Notes under the pieces: model-generated
What the model saw: the letters and a program-made list of their open reading frames with translations, nothing else
Database searches by the model: none
What the model was told of the DNA's origin: nothing
Part shown: piece by piece, positions 1-10,166 of the stretch
Position numbering within the stretch: the first letter of the stretch is position 1
Layout: each line of letters starts with the position of its first letter
Made by a program: the position numbers and the translations under genes
NCBI GenBank assembly: GCA_964059195.1
Contig: CAXKWD010000001.1
Span: 218,744,484 to 218,808,483 of the forward strand
Source: Ectobius pallidus
Taxonomy: Eukaryota > Arthropoda > Insecta > Blattodea > Ectobiidae
Length of the DNA: 64,000 bases
Direction of reading: 5' to 3'

Positions 1-248
1 TTCAAAAAATTACAGGGAATGACAGAGAATGACAGATAGGCGGAGATTTTTGTCACACAGTGGTTCAAATCCCTGACGGCACACTTCTACGACACAGGTG
101 TTCAAAAGTTGGTTCAACGGAATGACAAATGTTTCAGTTCTGGTGGCGATATGTTGAAAACTAGCTGGACACTTGCTGTATATGTTGGAATATATATGTC
201 CATGAAATTGTTGTTTGTTTCTGTAAACAGCCCCAGAGAAAATGTTAG

Positions 249-542
249 TTATTTAAAATATCTGTAAATTCTCAAAAAGTATCATTAAAATGCAAAATTT
301 ACAAAATATGACGTGAAACTTCAACATTTCTTTAATATGCACACAAATATGCCAAAAATATGACCTAAATATGCATGTTACAATATGCTACAATAGTTGA
401 AAATTTCCTAAATATGCAGTTATATGCACAATAAAAGCCATTCCATTTTCACCAGGATGCTTGGAATCGGGTTTAAATTAGACGGAAACCTGAAATAATG
501 CAAAGGGGAAAAATATGACATGTCATAGAAATCCGCCCACTA
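249..542 (-). mobile_element. hAT-3 MITE fragment
   Basis: This is a truncated minus-strand copy of the non-autonomous element that is complete at 48583-49060. It ends at 542 with the terminal repeat seen there (GAAATCCGCCC...CTA). It carries the same dense subterminal ATATGAC/TATGCA words. The far end is lost near 249. No coding capacity is visible. An 8-bp target duplication cannot be scored because only one end remains. Confidence 0.7.
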
Positions 543-549
543 CTTATAA

Positions 550-1126
550 CCAAATTTTATTTTAGAGTAAATTTAGAAAGTAAAAAATAAAACCTACGGG
601 CTACCCTACCCTCTCGTCGGGCCTGCGCATTCCAACTGATCCATTCTCCGAGATATTTGAATTCTTTTACTACTACTACTACTGCTACTTCTATTAAATG
701 GAATTAGATTTGGAAATCTGCAAACAAAACAGGCCCGCTTAATTGCTACAACTACGTTGCATCAAAACATTGTTTGAAGCGGATACATGAGATTAAAACA
801 ATAATGCTTTATGTAGAATGATGAGGATTTTTATCCACAAGTTGGGATTATCATTTATGCAAACCAGCTGTTCCACTGAAATTTTCCTCATTGATTTCAA
901 ACTTAGAGCCCAGTGATGATTTCTGTTCATTGTTGCTTATATAAACATACAAATTTAGCTCTGAAAGGTTTAGGATCATGGATAAGGGTTTTTTATACAT
1001 CTGTGTGACGTACGACGCAATCATGGGTCGTAAGCTTATTTGTACGACTATTTTTAACATACCGGACTCCGTAGCGGAGAGTGAAAACACCGATCGCCCC
1101 GTCTCAACTTATAATAAAGACCCTGT
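550..1126. other. AT-rich DNA, no gene seen
   Basis: No open frame with recognisable content. Around 1000-1100 there are TACGAC-type words that resemble the inner insert of the hAT element at 19205-20175. It may therefore be the left half of an old element later split by the mariner-type insertion at 1152. Confidence 0.3.
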
Positions 1127-1151
1127 ATATATATATATATATATATATATA
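1127..1151. repeat. (TA)n microsatellite
   Basis: Pure TA run immediately left of the mariner-type element. A second TA run follows it at 2432-2461, so the element sits inside one former TA tract. Confidence 0.9.
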
Positions 1152-2428
1152 CACTGACCGGCAAAGAAAACCGCTCACTTAAAGAAATTTTTAAAAATTA
1201 AGTTTAAATAAAAAGTATGTAGTAGGCCTAGTGCTTTGAATAAAATTACTGCAATTGTATACGTTTTTAAGATTAAAATGTAATGACTAGAGACCGGATT
1301 TTAAAGGGAATTCCTTTTTTTATATTTCATCACAAAACGTGATAAAATTGAACAGGACATTAATGAGTAAGTTTCAACTGCAAATGACCTGGTTTTAACG
1401 TCTCTTTTTCCCCCTTTTTTAGGCTCATTTCCCTTTTTTTAGGAACTTTCCCTTTCCAGTACCTTTTTTGCTAATTTATTTTGAAAAATTCCTTAATTAC
1501 CCAGTATTTGGTAATATGAAAACATTAAAAATTGTTTTCACTGATTCACCATTGAAAAAATAATTCCTCCCAGCAGAATAGAGCGTTACAGGGAAATCAC
1601 AGGCTTGCCATTGCCTAAGTTTCCCATTATAACAAGGTGGGGAAAATGGATTTCGTGTGCTATTTTCCTCTGTGAGAATTTCAACAAGATCAAAAAATGT
1701 CTTCAGTCATTAGATGTTACAGAATAAGCAGCTGTAGAGCAAGAAAAGGCTTTAATTAAAACAAACATGTTTCTATCTGTTGAATTTTTACACTCTCTTA
1801 CTTTTATATCCCTTTTTTCGCACCTTTTTTGGCAATAATTTTCCCTTTTTTCCCACCTTTTTTTGGCAATAATTTTCCCTTTTTTCGTCCTTTTTTGGGT
1901 GAAAATTTTCCCTTTAAAATCCGGTCTCTAGTAATGACACATTTCACACTTAATTCCCCATTTTTCCTCTTGCACCGTGGTGAATGGTGAGCCTAAGGTT
2001 GCAGGGGCATAACGGAGGCTGCATCCATCATCAATTAGAGCAACTGCTTTGGCAAAGTCTTCAGGACTGAGAGACATTAATTTCAACTAAACTTACTGAC
2101 AGAATTACTGCGGTGCGAAGGGAGACAGTTTCCGTTCAGTTTGGAAGGAAATGACGCAATACAACAATGAAACACCTAGCAATGTGTACGACAAGCTAGT
2201 GCTTATAATCATATTGGAATCACCGTATTGCGACGTTTTTTTTTTTGTTTTGTTTGGTGAAAAAGTGAAGATATGAAGAAAGCAGATATGCTGTATCTAT
2301 AGCTAATGATCCATTAAAAATAATAATTATTTCTCAGCAAAAACAATGTATAAACATCCAATCAAAATTATGTTTAATCTTAAAAGTACAAGAAATTTTA
2401 CAGTGAACGGTTCTTTTTTTGCCGGTCA

Positions 2429-2431
<3 letters not shown>
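1152..2431. mobile_element. Tc1/mariner-type non-autonomous element
   Basis: Terminal inverted repeats start CACTGACCGGCAAAG at the left and end TTTGCCGGTCAGTG at the right, about 28 bp with a few mismatches. Both ends are flanked by TA, the target duplicated by the Tc1/mariner superfamily. No transposase frame survives inside. The hAT element at 1288-1930 has inserted into its left part, so the element itself is only about 630 bp. Confidence 0.75.
1288..1930. mobile_element. hAT-type MITE (TAGAGACCGG termini)
   Basis: The perfect terminal repeat is TAGAGACCGGATTTTAAAGG at the left with its complement at 1911-1930. An exact 8-bp target duplication, GTAATGAC, lies on both sides (1280-1287 and 1931-1938). 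An 8-bp duplication with T at position 2 and A at position 7 is typical of hAT. The interior is dominated by CCCTTTTTT-type words near the ends. It is nested in the mariner-type element and has no transposase. Confidence 0.85.
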
Positions 2432-2461
<30 letters not shown>

Positions 2462-2466
<5 letters not shown>

Positions 2467-2760
2467 CAATCTACTGACGAATTTTCAATTTTGATATATA
2501 TATCCAGATTTTTGTTTTTTCGTGGCTTTGTTGTAAGCCTGTTGCTAAAATCAATATGATTGGAAAGCAGTCCTGTGCCTTTTGCAATAATTACAACACT
2601 TTGGCAACTACTGTTAATTAAATTTAATCAAATTTAGCACATAGAAAGATAATGAAACACGCCTAATCATTTACAAATAAAATGATTTATTAACAATTAC
2701 GTGACATATAGACTATAAGGTGCATAATACCGATTAATAATAATAATAATAATAATAACA

Positions 2761-2799
<39 letters not shown>

Positions 2800-2910
2800 G
2801 CAATACGTTCATTATACTGACAAATCACAAAGCATACGACTGTTCTAACTAGCATACGACTATTTTCGGATAATGGTATGACTGTTCTACGTTTCTGATC
2901 TGGCAACCCT
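2462..2910. repeat. Old repeat remnant with a (TAA)n/(TTA)n tract
   Basis: The part around 2465-2680 is a diverged inverted relative of 19440-19660, the insert carried by the hAT element at 19205. Positions 2733-2799 hold a TAA run followed directly by a TTA run. That can form a long hairpin and creates a poly-isoleucine shadow frame on the minus strand. No gene is supported. Confidence 0.5.
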
Positions 2911-3029
2911 GGCCTGGAAATAGAATGTCATAATCAGTTCTGAGAGCTACGTTTGTGGTTCAGCCCTTTCTAATCTTTGTTCGTTATAAATTAGTATTGG
3001 CCATAAGTTTATCGGATAAAAATATATTT

Positions 3030-3640
3030 ATTTCCTCTGTAGCCATAGATTCTATAGGTGGAGGAAGAATTGTATTGAGCTTTTTAACATAAATCACGTT
3101 TTTGAGGTCCCTGAATCCACAAAAATACTATTTTCAGAAACATTTCTGTGTGTGTGTGTGTGGGTGAACAGCCTAGCTCCAGAACGAAAATCATATGAAA
3201 ACATTTAGCCACGGCTGTCAATCACAAAACCGGTCCTCCAAGCACCTGCTAGCAAGAGAGATTGGGCTTGTCCGATACCTGACGCTGTCCGATACCACCC
3301 CCAGCTCCCCTACTTTTTTGGGGATGTGAAACGAAGATTGGCAATGTCTTTCTCTTACCGGTACTTTTTATGTGAAGACTTTTTTTTTCGCGATTTTCTC
3401 GAAAACGACTCTAGCGATTTTGTTTAAATTTTGTACATGAAGTGCTTGTACTAAGAGCTAGAAGTTTTCGTGGGGTAGTTATAAGCCACCCACTGTTTTT
3501 AGAAACTCTGTCTTGCCTGGTGAACAATAAAGCTTTGCATCAGGTTGAATACGCGCTCTTTCACGGCCTCTTATTCTGTATCAGAATGTGAAGTGAGAAA
3601 GATGTATTGTTGGCCATGCTTAGGGTAAAGATGCGTTACG
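3030..3640 (-). repeat. Dispersed repeat family V, minus copy
   Basis: About 600 bp matching, in reverse orientation, 11955-12546 and in part 32655-33264. Shared blocks include the CGATTTTCTCGAAAACG word, a GTGTGTGT stretch and the end with AGAGGAAG. The terminal hairpin is degraded in this copy. Coding capacity is not apparent. Confidence 0.6.
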
Positions 3641-3832
3641 TGAGTGAATTAGATTTTATTTGAGTTGTGTATCCTTCGGGGATGCGATGTGATGTAGTAA
3701 CTACATTTTCTTCAATTTTACAATACATTTACATGAAGAGAATGTCATAAATAATATATTATACAAAGAGTTAAAGTTTATATCTTTTGTATTCGCCAAA
3801 CCTTGGAGAAATAGTAGGAATATAGTAAGTCT

Positions 3833-4986
3833 GTTCACCAGCTATACATAGATTTTAAAATACAAAAACATATGATTCAGTTAGGGGAGACAAATTGTTC
3901 AATGTCCTCATTGAGTTTGGGATACCAAAGAAGTTAGTTAGGCTGATCAAAATGTGTCTAAATGGAACCTATAGCAGAGTCAAAATTGGGACATTTATAT
4001 CAGATAGGTTTGCCATTAGAAGCGGCTTGAAGGAAGGAAATGCACTATCGCCTTTACTTTTTAATTTCGCTTTGGAATATGCCATTAGGAATGTTCAGAA
4101 AAATAAGGTAGGCCTAGAATTAAATAGCAGTCACCCGATTTTAGATTACACAGATGACGTTGCTTGTTGGGCGATGACATAAACACAATCTAGAGAAATG
4201 CAGAAAGTCTTTTCGATGCCTGCAGGAATGTTGGATTGGAAATTAATATAGAAAAAACTAAATACATGGTCATGAAACGTCAAAATAATGCTCCACAAAA
4301 TATTAGAATAGCCGGTTAATCGTTCGAACAAGTGGAGAATTTCAAATATTTGAAAACAATAATTACAGACACAAATAATATTAAGGCAGAAGTTAAATGT
4401 AGACTCAAATCAGGAAATGAGTGTTTTTATGCAGTTCAGAAACTCTTTATCTTCTCGTCTTCTGTCCAGAAATCTAAAAATAAAATTTTTTAAGAGAATT
4501 ATCCTGCCGGTTGTATTATATGGATGTGAGACATGGTCGCTTACTCTTCGGAAAGAACTTAATCTGAGAGTGTTCGAAAACAGGGGGCTTAGGAAAATAT
4601 TTGGGCCAAAAAGAGATGAAAATGGGGACTGGAGAAAACTGCATAACGAAGAGCTTCATAACCTGTAGGGTAATTTCACAGAGGATGAAATGGGCTGGAC
4701 ATGTTGCGCGCATGGGGGAAGAAATACATATCTCAAAAGTATTGGCTGAGAAACCTAAAAGGAAAATACCATTTGGAAGACCTAGACGTAGGTGGGAGGA
4801 CAGTATTAGGATAGATTTAAGAAAAGTAGGATTTGAGAGGGTTGGTTGGATTGAGTTAGCCCAGAATAGGGTTGAATGGCGGGCTCAGGTAAGCGGGACA
4901 ATGAACCTCTGGGTTCCATAAAATAGATAAGATTCCTTTAGCTTACTGAGGAATTATTGTCGATTGCCATTGAGTAAGTAAGTAAG
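3833..4986 (+). pseudogene. L1: broken RTE-like LINE reverse transcriptase
   Basis: This is the 3' half of a non-LTR retrotransposon polymerase, 5' truncated. The left part reads KTYDSVRGDK, then NVLIEFGIPKKLVRLIKMC, and GLKEGNALSPLLFNFALEYA, which are RT palm and finger motifs. The catalytic box is YTDDV instead of YADD, so the active-site neighbour is mutated. At 4182 the frame stops. The continuation in another frame includes EINIEKTKYMVMKRQ and FEQVENFKYL. A further shift gives RIILPVVLYGCETWSLTLR and then MKWAGHVARMGE and GRPRRRWEDSIRIDL, ending MNLWVP at 4921. At least three frameshifts and several stops make it dead. The untranslated end closes with AAGT units at about 4975-4986. RTE-clade assignment is from recall of motif wording and is not certain. 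Confidence 0.85.
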
Positions 4987-5043
4987 AGTTAGAAATTTTA
5001 TTTGGGCAGTTTTAAAAATTGGCATTTCTCGTTTGTTTACTAC

Positions 5044-7331
5044 TAGGAGGTGCCCGTGGCTTCGCCCACGATAATTCATTTAAAAATTAAAAATTATGAG
5101 TATAATAATTATTAAAGCATTATAACTTATTTATTAACACTTGCATTCATAAACTAAGCCATCTATATTAATAAAAGGAAGTGTCTGTCCTCCGTCTGTC
5201 TGTCTTCCGTCTGTCTTCCGTCTGTCTTCCGTCTGTCTGTCCGCGATGCCCAGCGAAATCTACTCAACGCAGAGATCTGAAATTTGATAAGTAGGCGGAC
5301 TAAAGGGTCGGAATGTGCACCTCGAAGCCGGAATTTTAATTTTCGCCTCCGTTCGTGAGTTATGAGTGAAAAACTGGCAGAAAACGTGCATTTTTTTGCG
5401 TTTTAGAAGCATCAGTTTCAGTAATAAATTTCAATATCAAATAACTTACAGATGGCTTTGGCTATTTTTGTCAACATACCTCATAGCCTACCTTGAAAAT
5501 ACAAGCAACGCGATCGCTTGATTTTGTAAGTCCATCCTAGACGATTCATTTGTTTAGAGTGTCAAGGCCCACAGACATATGACATTTTCAACCTACACGG
5601 AAGAAGGATAATCAACCCTAAATATGGTCAAACATTGTTCGATTTGAACGAAACTCACTATACAGGGGTTTTCTGGGCCAAGGAACTCGAATCTGAGGTC
5701 GCTTTTACCAGGGGACGCTACCTAATCGTGGAATGCACTCCACGTGATTTAGGTGTTAATAATTATAATTTGAAATAATTATCGCGGGGGAAGCCGCGGG
5801 CACATGCGGGCACATGCTGTTTGTCTGTCTGTCCACGATGCCCATCGAAATCTACTGAACGCAAAGATCTGACAATTTAAAGATAGATGGACTGAAAGGT
5901 GGGCGAATGCACCTCGAAGCCGAATTTTTAATTTTAGCTTTCGTTCGCGAGTTATGAGTAAAAAACTGGCAGAAAACGTGATTTTAGCGCTGTCGAAGCA
6001 TCAGATTTCAGTAATACATTTCAATGTTAAATCAATTGCAGTTGGCTTTGGCTATTTTTGTCATACCGTGGAAATAAAAGCATCGCGATCGCTTGAATGT
6101 TGTAAGCCCACGCTGGTCGATTCATTTGTTTAGAATGTCAAGGCCCGTAGATATATGAAATTTTCAACCTACACGGAAGAGGGAATGTTCATAGACCTAA
6201 ATATGGTTAAACATCGTTCGATTTGGACGAAACTCACTATACAGGGATTTTCTGGGCCAAGGAACTCGAATCTGAGATATCTTTTACCAGGCAACGATAT
6301 CTAATCGTGGTATGTAATTCACGTGATTTAGGTGTTAATAAAATAATGATTTAACTATTATGCTCTTAATTTTTAATTCTTGAAATAATTATCGCGGGCG
6401 ATCGCTTGATTTTGTAAGTCCATCCTGGACGATTCATTTGTTTAGAATATCAAGACCCGAAGACATATGAAATTTTCAACCTACACGGAAGAGGGATAAT
6501 CAATATAGGCCTAAATATGGTCAAACATTGTTCGATTTGGACGAAACTCACTGTACAGGGGTTTTCTGGGCCAAGGAACTCGAATCTGAGGTCGCTTTTA
6601 CCAGGCGACGCTATCTAATCGTGGTATGTAGTCCACGTGATTTAGGTGTTAATAAATATAATGATTTAACTATTATGCTCTTAATTTTTAATTTTTGAAA
6701 TAATTATCGCGGGCGAAGCCGCGGGCACATGCTAGTTAATAATATTAATGAAACAGCTAAAATTCCGGTTTCAGAGTAAGTTACATTCTACGATTAGAAA
6801 GCGCCCCCTGGGAAAACTATATCAGAATCAATTATGCAGTTCCAAATGAACCTGTGAACACATAATACGTATTGTTTCTCAACTGTTTATTGACATGAAT
6901 ATGATGTGAATTTTATTTGATCAGTTCAGTGTAATTTTCAGAAATTATATAATGTTTGAAGGGAAGGAATGTTTTGTTTGGATTATTATTATCATCAGCG
7001 ATATTTCAAGAGTTAAACCATCAATATTTTACTACTGGTGCCCCCGGATTCGCCCGCCATTATTCATTGACTCCAGGATTTTTAAGAAATTTTCACTGGT
7101 AGATTATTAAAAATGTTTATGGTTCAGAGCTATGAAAATCGTAAGTAAAAATAAAATTAGAATATTTGTTCATTGTGTTCATTTCACTATAATAGCGGTT
7201 TACCTAATTTTGTAGTCGTAATGAAAGTTTACACTGCGAGAGACGAACATCGCCGAGTATACCCGATGTCTCACGAAGCGGGCGAGCGAGCAAGCACGCT
7301 ATTTAGGGCCGTTGAATTGTATAAGAGTAGA
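5044..7331 (-). mobile_element. Helitron D (minus), split by a Helitron B multimer
   Basis: The minus-strand 5' end starts TCTACTCTTATACAATTC at 7331. The 3' end is at 5044, with a hairpin (CGTGGGCGAAGCCACGGG type) and CTAG just before a T. These are standard Helitron ends: 5' TC, 3' hairpin plus CTRR, insertion between A and T. The plus-strand copy at 14256-15918 has the same ends and order. Helitron B units interrupt it at 5162-6735. No Rep/helicase frame is present, so it is non-autonomous. The frame at 7173-7409 is not conserved as a protein in the second copy. Confidence 0.75.
5162..6735 (+). mobile_element. Helitron B multimer (three units head to tail)
   Basis: The element begins A|TCTATATTAATAAAAGG and ends with the hairpin CGCGGGCGAAGCCGCG and CTAG|T at 6732-6735. 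The empty site can be inferred from the intact Helitron D sequence at 15780-15805: AAGCCA|TTAAT. Inside, unit 1 runs to about 5815, where CACATGC joins TGTTTGTCTGTCTG of unit 2. Unit 2 reaches ATCGCGGGC near 6400 and jumps to GATCGCTTG inside unit 3, which then reaches the true 3' end. A CTTCCGTCTGT microsatellite lies at 5185-5240. Confidence 0.85.
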
Positions 7332-7731
7332 TTTTTATGTGGCCGTACTCATAGATGCATTAATTCTGATCGTTATGGGAAGCTGAAAAGCGTGATGCGT
7401 ATAATCTAGAAGGCAGTGAAAGGGGAGAAAGGATTTCAGTAGAGTTAAGGCTAAAGATATTAGATAATTGTAAGTTTCATAACAGAAGCCGGAGAAACTT
7501 ATATTTATGAGGCTACAGGCAGCATAGCAATGCAATACGGTTAATCTTGCTGTTCTGTTACGTCATAGCTCCACCTTGCTGAGAATCTCAACAATTACAA
7601 CAGATCTTGTGTCTATGATTGGGGATGGAATGTCTTCCTGCAAAAATATTCACAATGCGTAACAAACTAGGTTAATAATATACAGCATAACAGCACAGTA
7701 AACTTATAAGTAGGGTTCGGATATTTATGAC

Positions 7732-8330
7732 CAGGGCCCGGATTCTGATGACCTAAAATTGTTGGGAAAATGACCTATAAAATGACCCTAAATTTTAAAA
7801 GAAAATGCCTTAATAATTATAAAGAATGACCTAAAACTGATATTTTATTTATAAGAAATATTATTGTAGGCTACACACTTAGTTATAGACTAATTTATAC
7901 ATAATTGTAAAATCTGTAAACGTAGAAAGGATGTTGTAGGTCTAAAAACTTAGTTCTTTGTTCTTGATTGGAGCATTTGAGAAGAAAAGTAAGACAATAT
8001 TTTTTTTTAAAAATAGATCCTACAAAAAATGTGGCATTATACTAATCTAGTAATTTATTTAAATATTACCTATGGGAAAAAATGACGAAAAAAGTTAATA
8101 CACTCAATGTAAATGCATAAAAATGACTTAATAAGGGAGCAAATGACACGAAAATGACAAAATAATGACGTAAAATTGAAATAAATGCCCCAAAAATATA
8201 AAATTCCATAAAAATGACAAAAATTGACCTAATAAAAATGCATCTCTATAATCTAGAGGTCATGATTAGGATTTATCTAAAAGTTGGCAAGCTTCAATAA
8301 AAAGATGACATCATTAGAATCCGGGCCCTG
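7732..8330. mobile_element. hAT-2 MITE (CAGGGCCCGGATTCT termini)
   Basis: Inverted termini are CAGGGCCCGGATTCTGATGA and TCATTAGAATCCGGGCCCTG. The flanks are TTTATGAC (7724-7731) and TTCATGAC (8331-8338), an 8-bp duplication with one mismatch. It lies inside hAT-1, 21 bp from that element's left end. The interior is filled with AATGAC words. Confidence 0.85.
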
Positions 8331-8856
8331 TTCATGACCTAAAAATATGAAAAATATGACTACAAATAGGCCCTTAAAAATGACTAAATATGACCCAAAA
8401 ATCCTAAATATGACCTAATAAAATATCGTATTTTCAAAAAATAAATGTTTCAGTTTAAAAAGATTAAAGATGCTATTCATACATCAAATGAATTCAATCT
8501 GATAATTACTTTTTAACAATTTTTAGAGTTTTACTTGTAAAGAACTTCTATTTTTAAAGAATATGCTTCAGTTTTCTCGCTTCATCAGCTCCAAATACTC
8601 GTAATATTTTGTAGAGCTTGCGTGTCCCTATAAAATATGAACAATTGCATTAATTTAAAAATTTAAGTTACCTATTAATTTGACATAAATACTAAATTAA
8701 TTAAATAAATTCAAAATTTAACTCATCATGTAGTACATTCACAGTATAATCGTGTTCCTTTACCGAATTTATAAGTGAAATATGACTTTAAATTACAAAT
8801 ATGGCTAAAATATGACCAAGACCACAATAATGGCCACAATATGACTTTATATGCAA

Positions 8857-10049
8857 AATAAAATCAGGTAAACTGATATAACAAAGTGCCAGTATGTTTT
8901 GTTTAATCAGTTATGATTGCAGTTATGATATGCAGAATACAAAAAAAAAAAGTCAATTTAGCTGGTTTCGGGATTTGAGCCATGGAACTCCAGAATGTGA
9001 CGCCAAGACGTTACCATCTCAGCCACCTGGGTCAGTTATGTGATAAGTGCATTTAAAGCAATATTGTTGTCATACCTAACTGTATTTTAATTGCCAAAGC
9101 CTTAGAAATTACAGTAAAACAAAACGTTATGTTGTCAAGATAACTGATTTTCATTTTTTTTAATAAATTCTTTCGAATGCGTATATTACCATAAAATAGG
9201 CACTAAATTGAGCATAACTCCGAAACAGGCCAAACCGATTTTATCCAGTATCAATAGACGTCTTCCCATGGACATTATAAATGTGTATACCAAGTTTCAT
9301 AAAAATCCGGTAAAGCGTATTTGAGTTACCGCGTCTTTAAAATAGACACTAAATTGGGTTTTACTACGGTACCGGTCTACCGATTAGGTCCAATATCAGT
9401 AGACGTTTTCCCATGTACATTATAAATGGGTATACAAAGTTTCAAGAAAATCCAATAAAGCATATGTGAGTTATCGCGACTTCTTATATATTAACATAAA
9501 ATGCACTAAATTGGGCATTATTCTGGTACTGGCCAACCGATTTGGTCGAATATCAATAGACGTCTTTCCATGGATATTATAAATGCGTGTACGAAGTTTC
9601 ATAAAAATCCGAAAAAGCGTATTCGAATTATTGCGCCTTTAAAATATACACTAAATTGGGTTTTACTCCGGTACCGGTCAACAGATTAGGTTCAAATTCA
9701 ATAGGGCACTTTTCATGGGCGTCATAAATGGGTATACTAAGTTTCGTGGCAATTGGATACAGCGTATTTGAGCTATGGCGCCTTTCTAATATAATCTATT
9801 AAAATACGCACTAGATTGGGCATTACTCCGGTACCGGTGAACCGATTTGGTTGAATATCAATAGGGTTCTTCCCATGGACATTATAAATGTGTTTTCCCA
9901 GTTTCATGAAAATCCAAGAAAGCATATTTGAGTTATGGTGCGTACAGACACACGGACAGACAGACAGACGGACCGACGGACGGACAGACGGACAGACATT
10001 TTTTCGTCCACCACACAATCTCATAAAGTACCATACTGGCACTTAATAA
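8857..10049 (+). mobile_element. Family K copy 1 (five internal modules)
   Basis: The 5' end is AATAAAATCAGGTAAACTG, followed by AACAAAGTGCCAG; the 3' end is CTGGCACTTAATAA, so AAGTGCCAG forms a short inverted terminal motif. Five tandem modules of 145-160 bp start at the word CACTAAATTG at 9201, 9348, 9504 and 9649, with a CACTAGATTG variant at 9809. A CAGACAGACGGAC microsatellite precedes the end. A tRNA-like stretch lies on the minus strand near 8975-9045. It has inserted into hAT-1 at GCAAA|ATAAAAACGG. The frames over it (rich in PSVCLSV) are microsatellite artefacts. Its class is unknown to me. Confidence 0.7.
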
Positions 10050-10166
10050 AAACGGTCCTATTAGGATAAGAAATGTGCAATTCGTGTTTAATTTGTGTTT
10101 GCGTCGAGAACGGAGGTCAGGATAAAAATATGACATTTCATAAACATCCGAACCCTAATTATCAGT

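Larger units (their letters stand above)
7711..10159. mobile_element. hAT-1 element (TAGGGTTCGG termini), carrying two insertions
   Basis: The left terminus TAGGGTTCGGATATTTATGA follows CTTATAAG, the same 8-bp target word that flanks the complete copy at 28700-29362. The right part is at 10073-10159, ending CATCCGAACCCTA. The body between is interrupted by hAT-2 (7732-8330) and by K (about 8857-10049). Removing both restores a sequence collinear with the reverse complement of 28700-29362. No transposase is encoded. Confidence 0.8.

Noticed and set aside
2697..2906. 69-residue poly-isoleucine frame
   Set aside because: Product of the (TAA)n/(TTA)n tract, no conserved part.
9773..10136. Frames rich in PSVCLSV on the minus strand (also 13590, 33824, 48187, 45764)
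   Set aside because: They are translations of the CAGACAGACGGAC microsatellite and K modules; the frame changes between copies.
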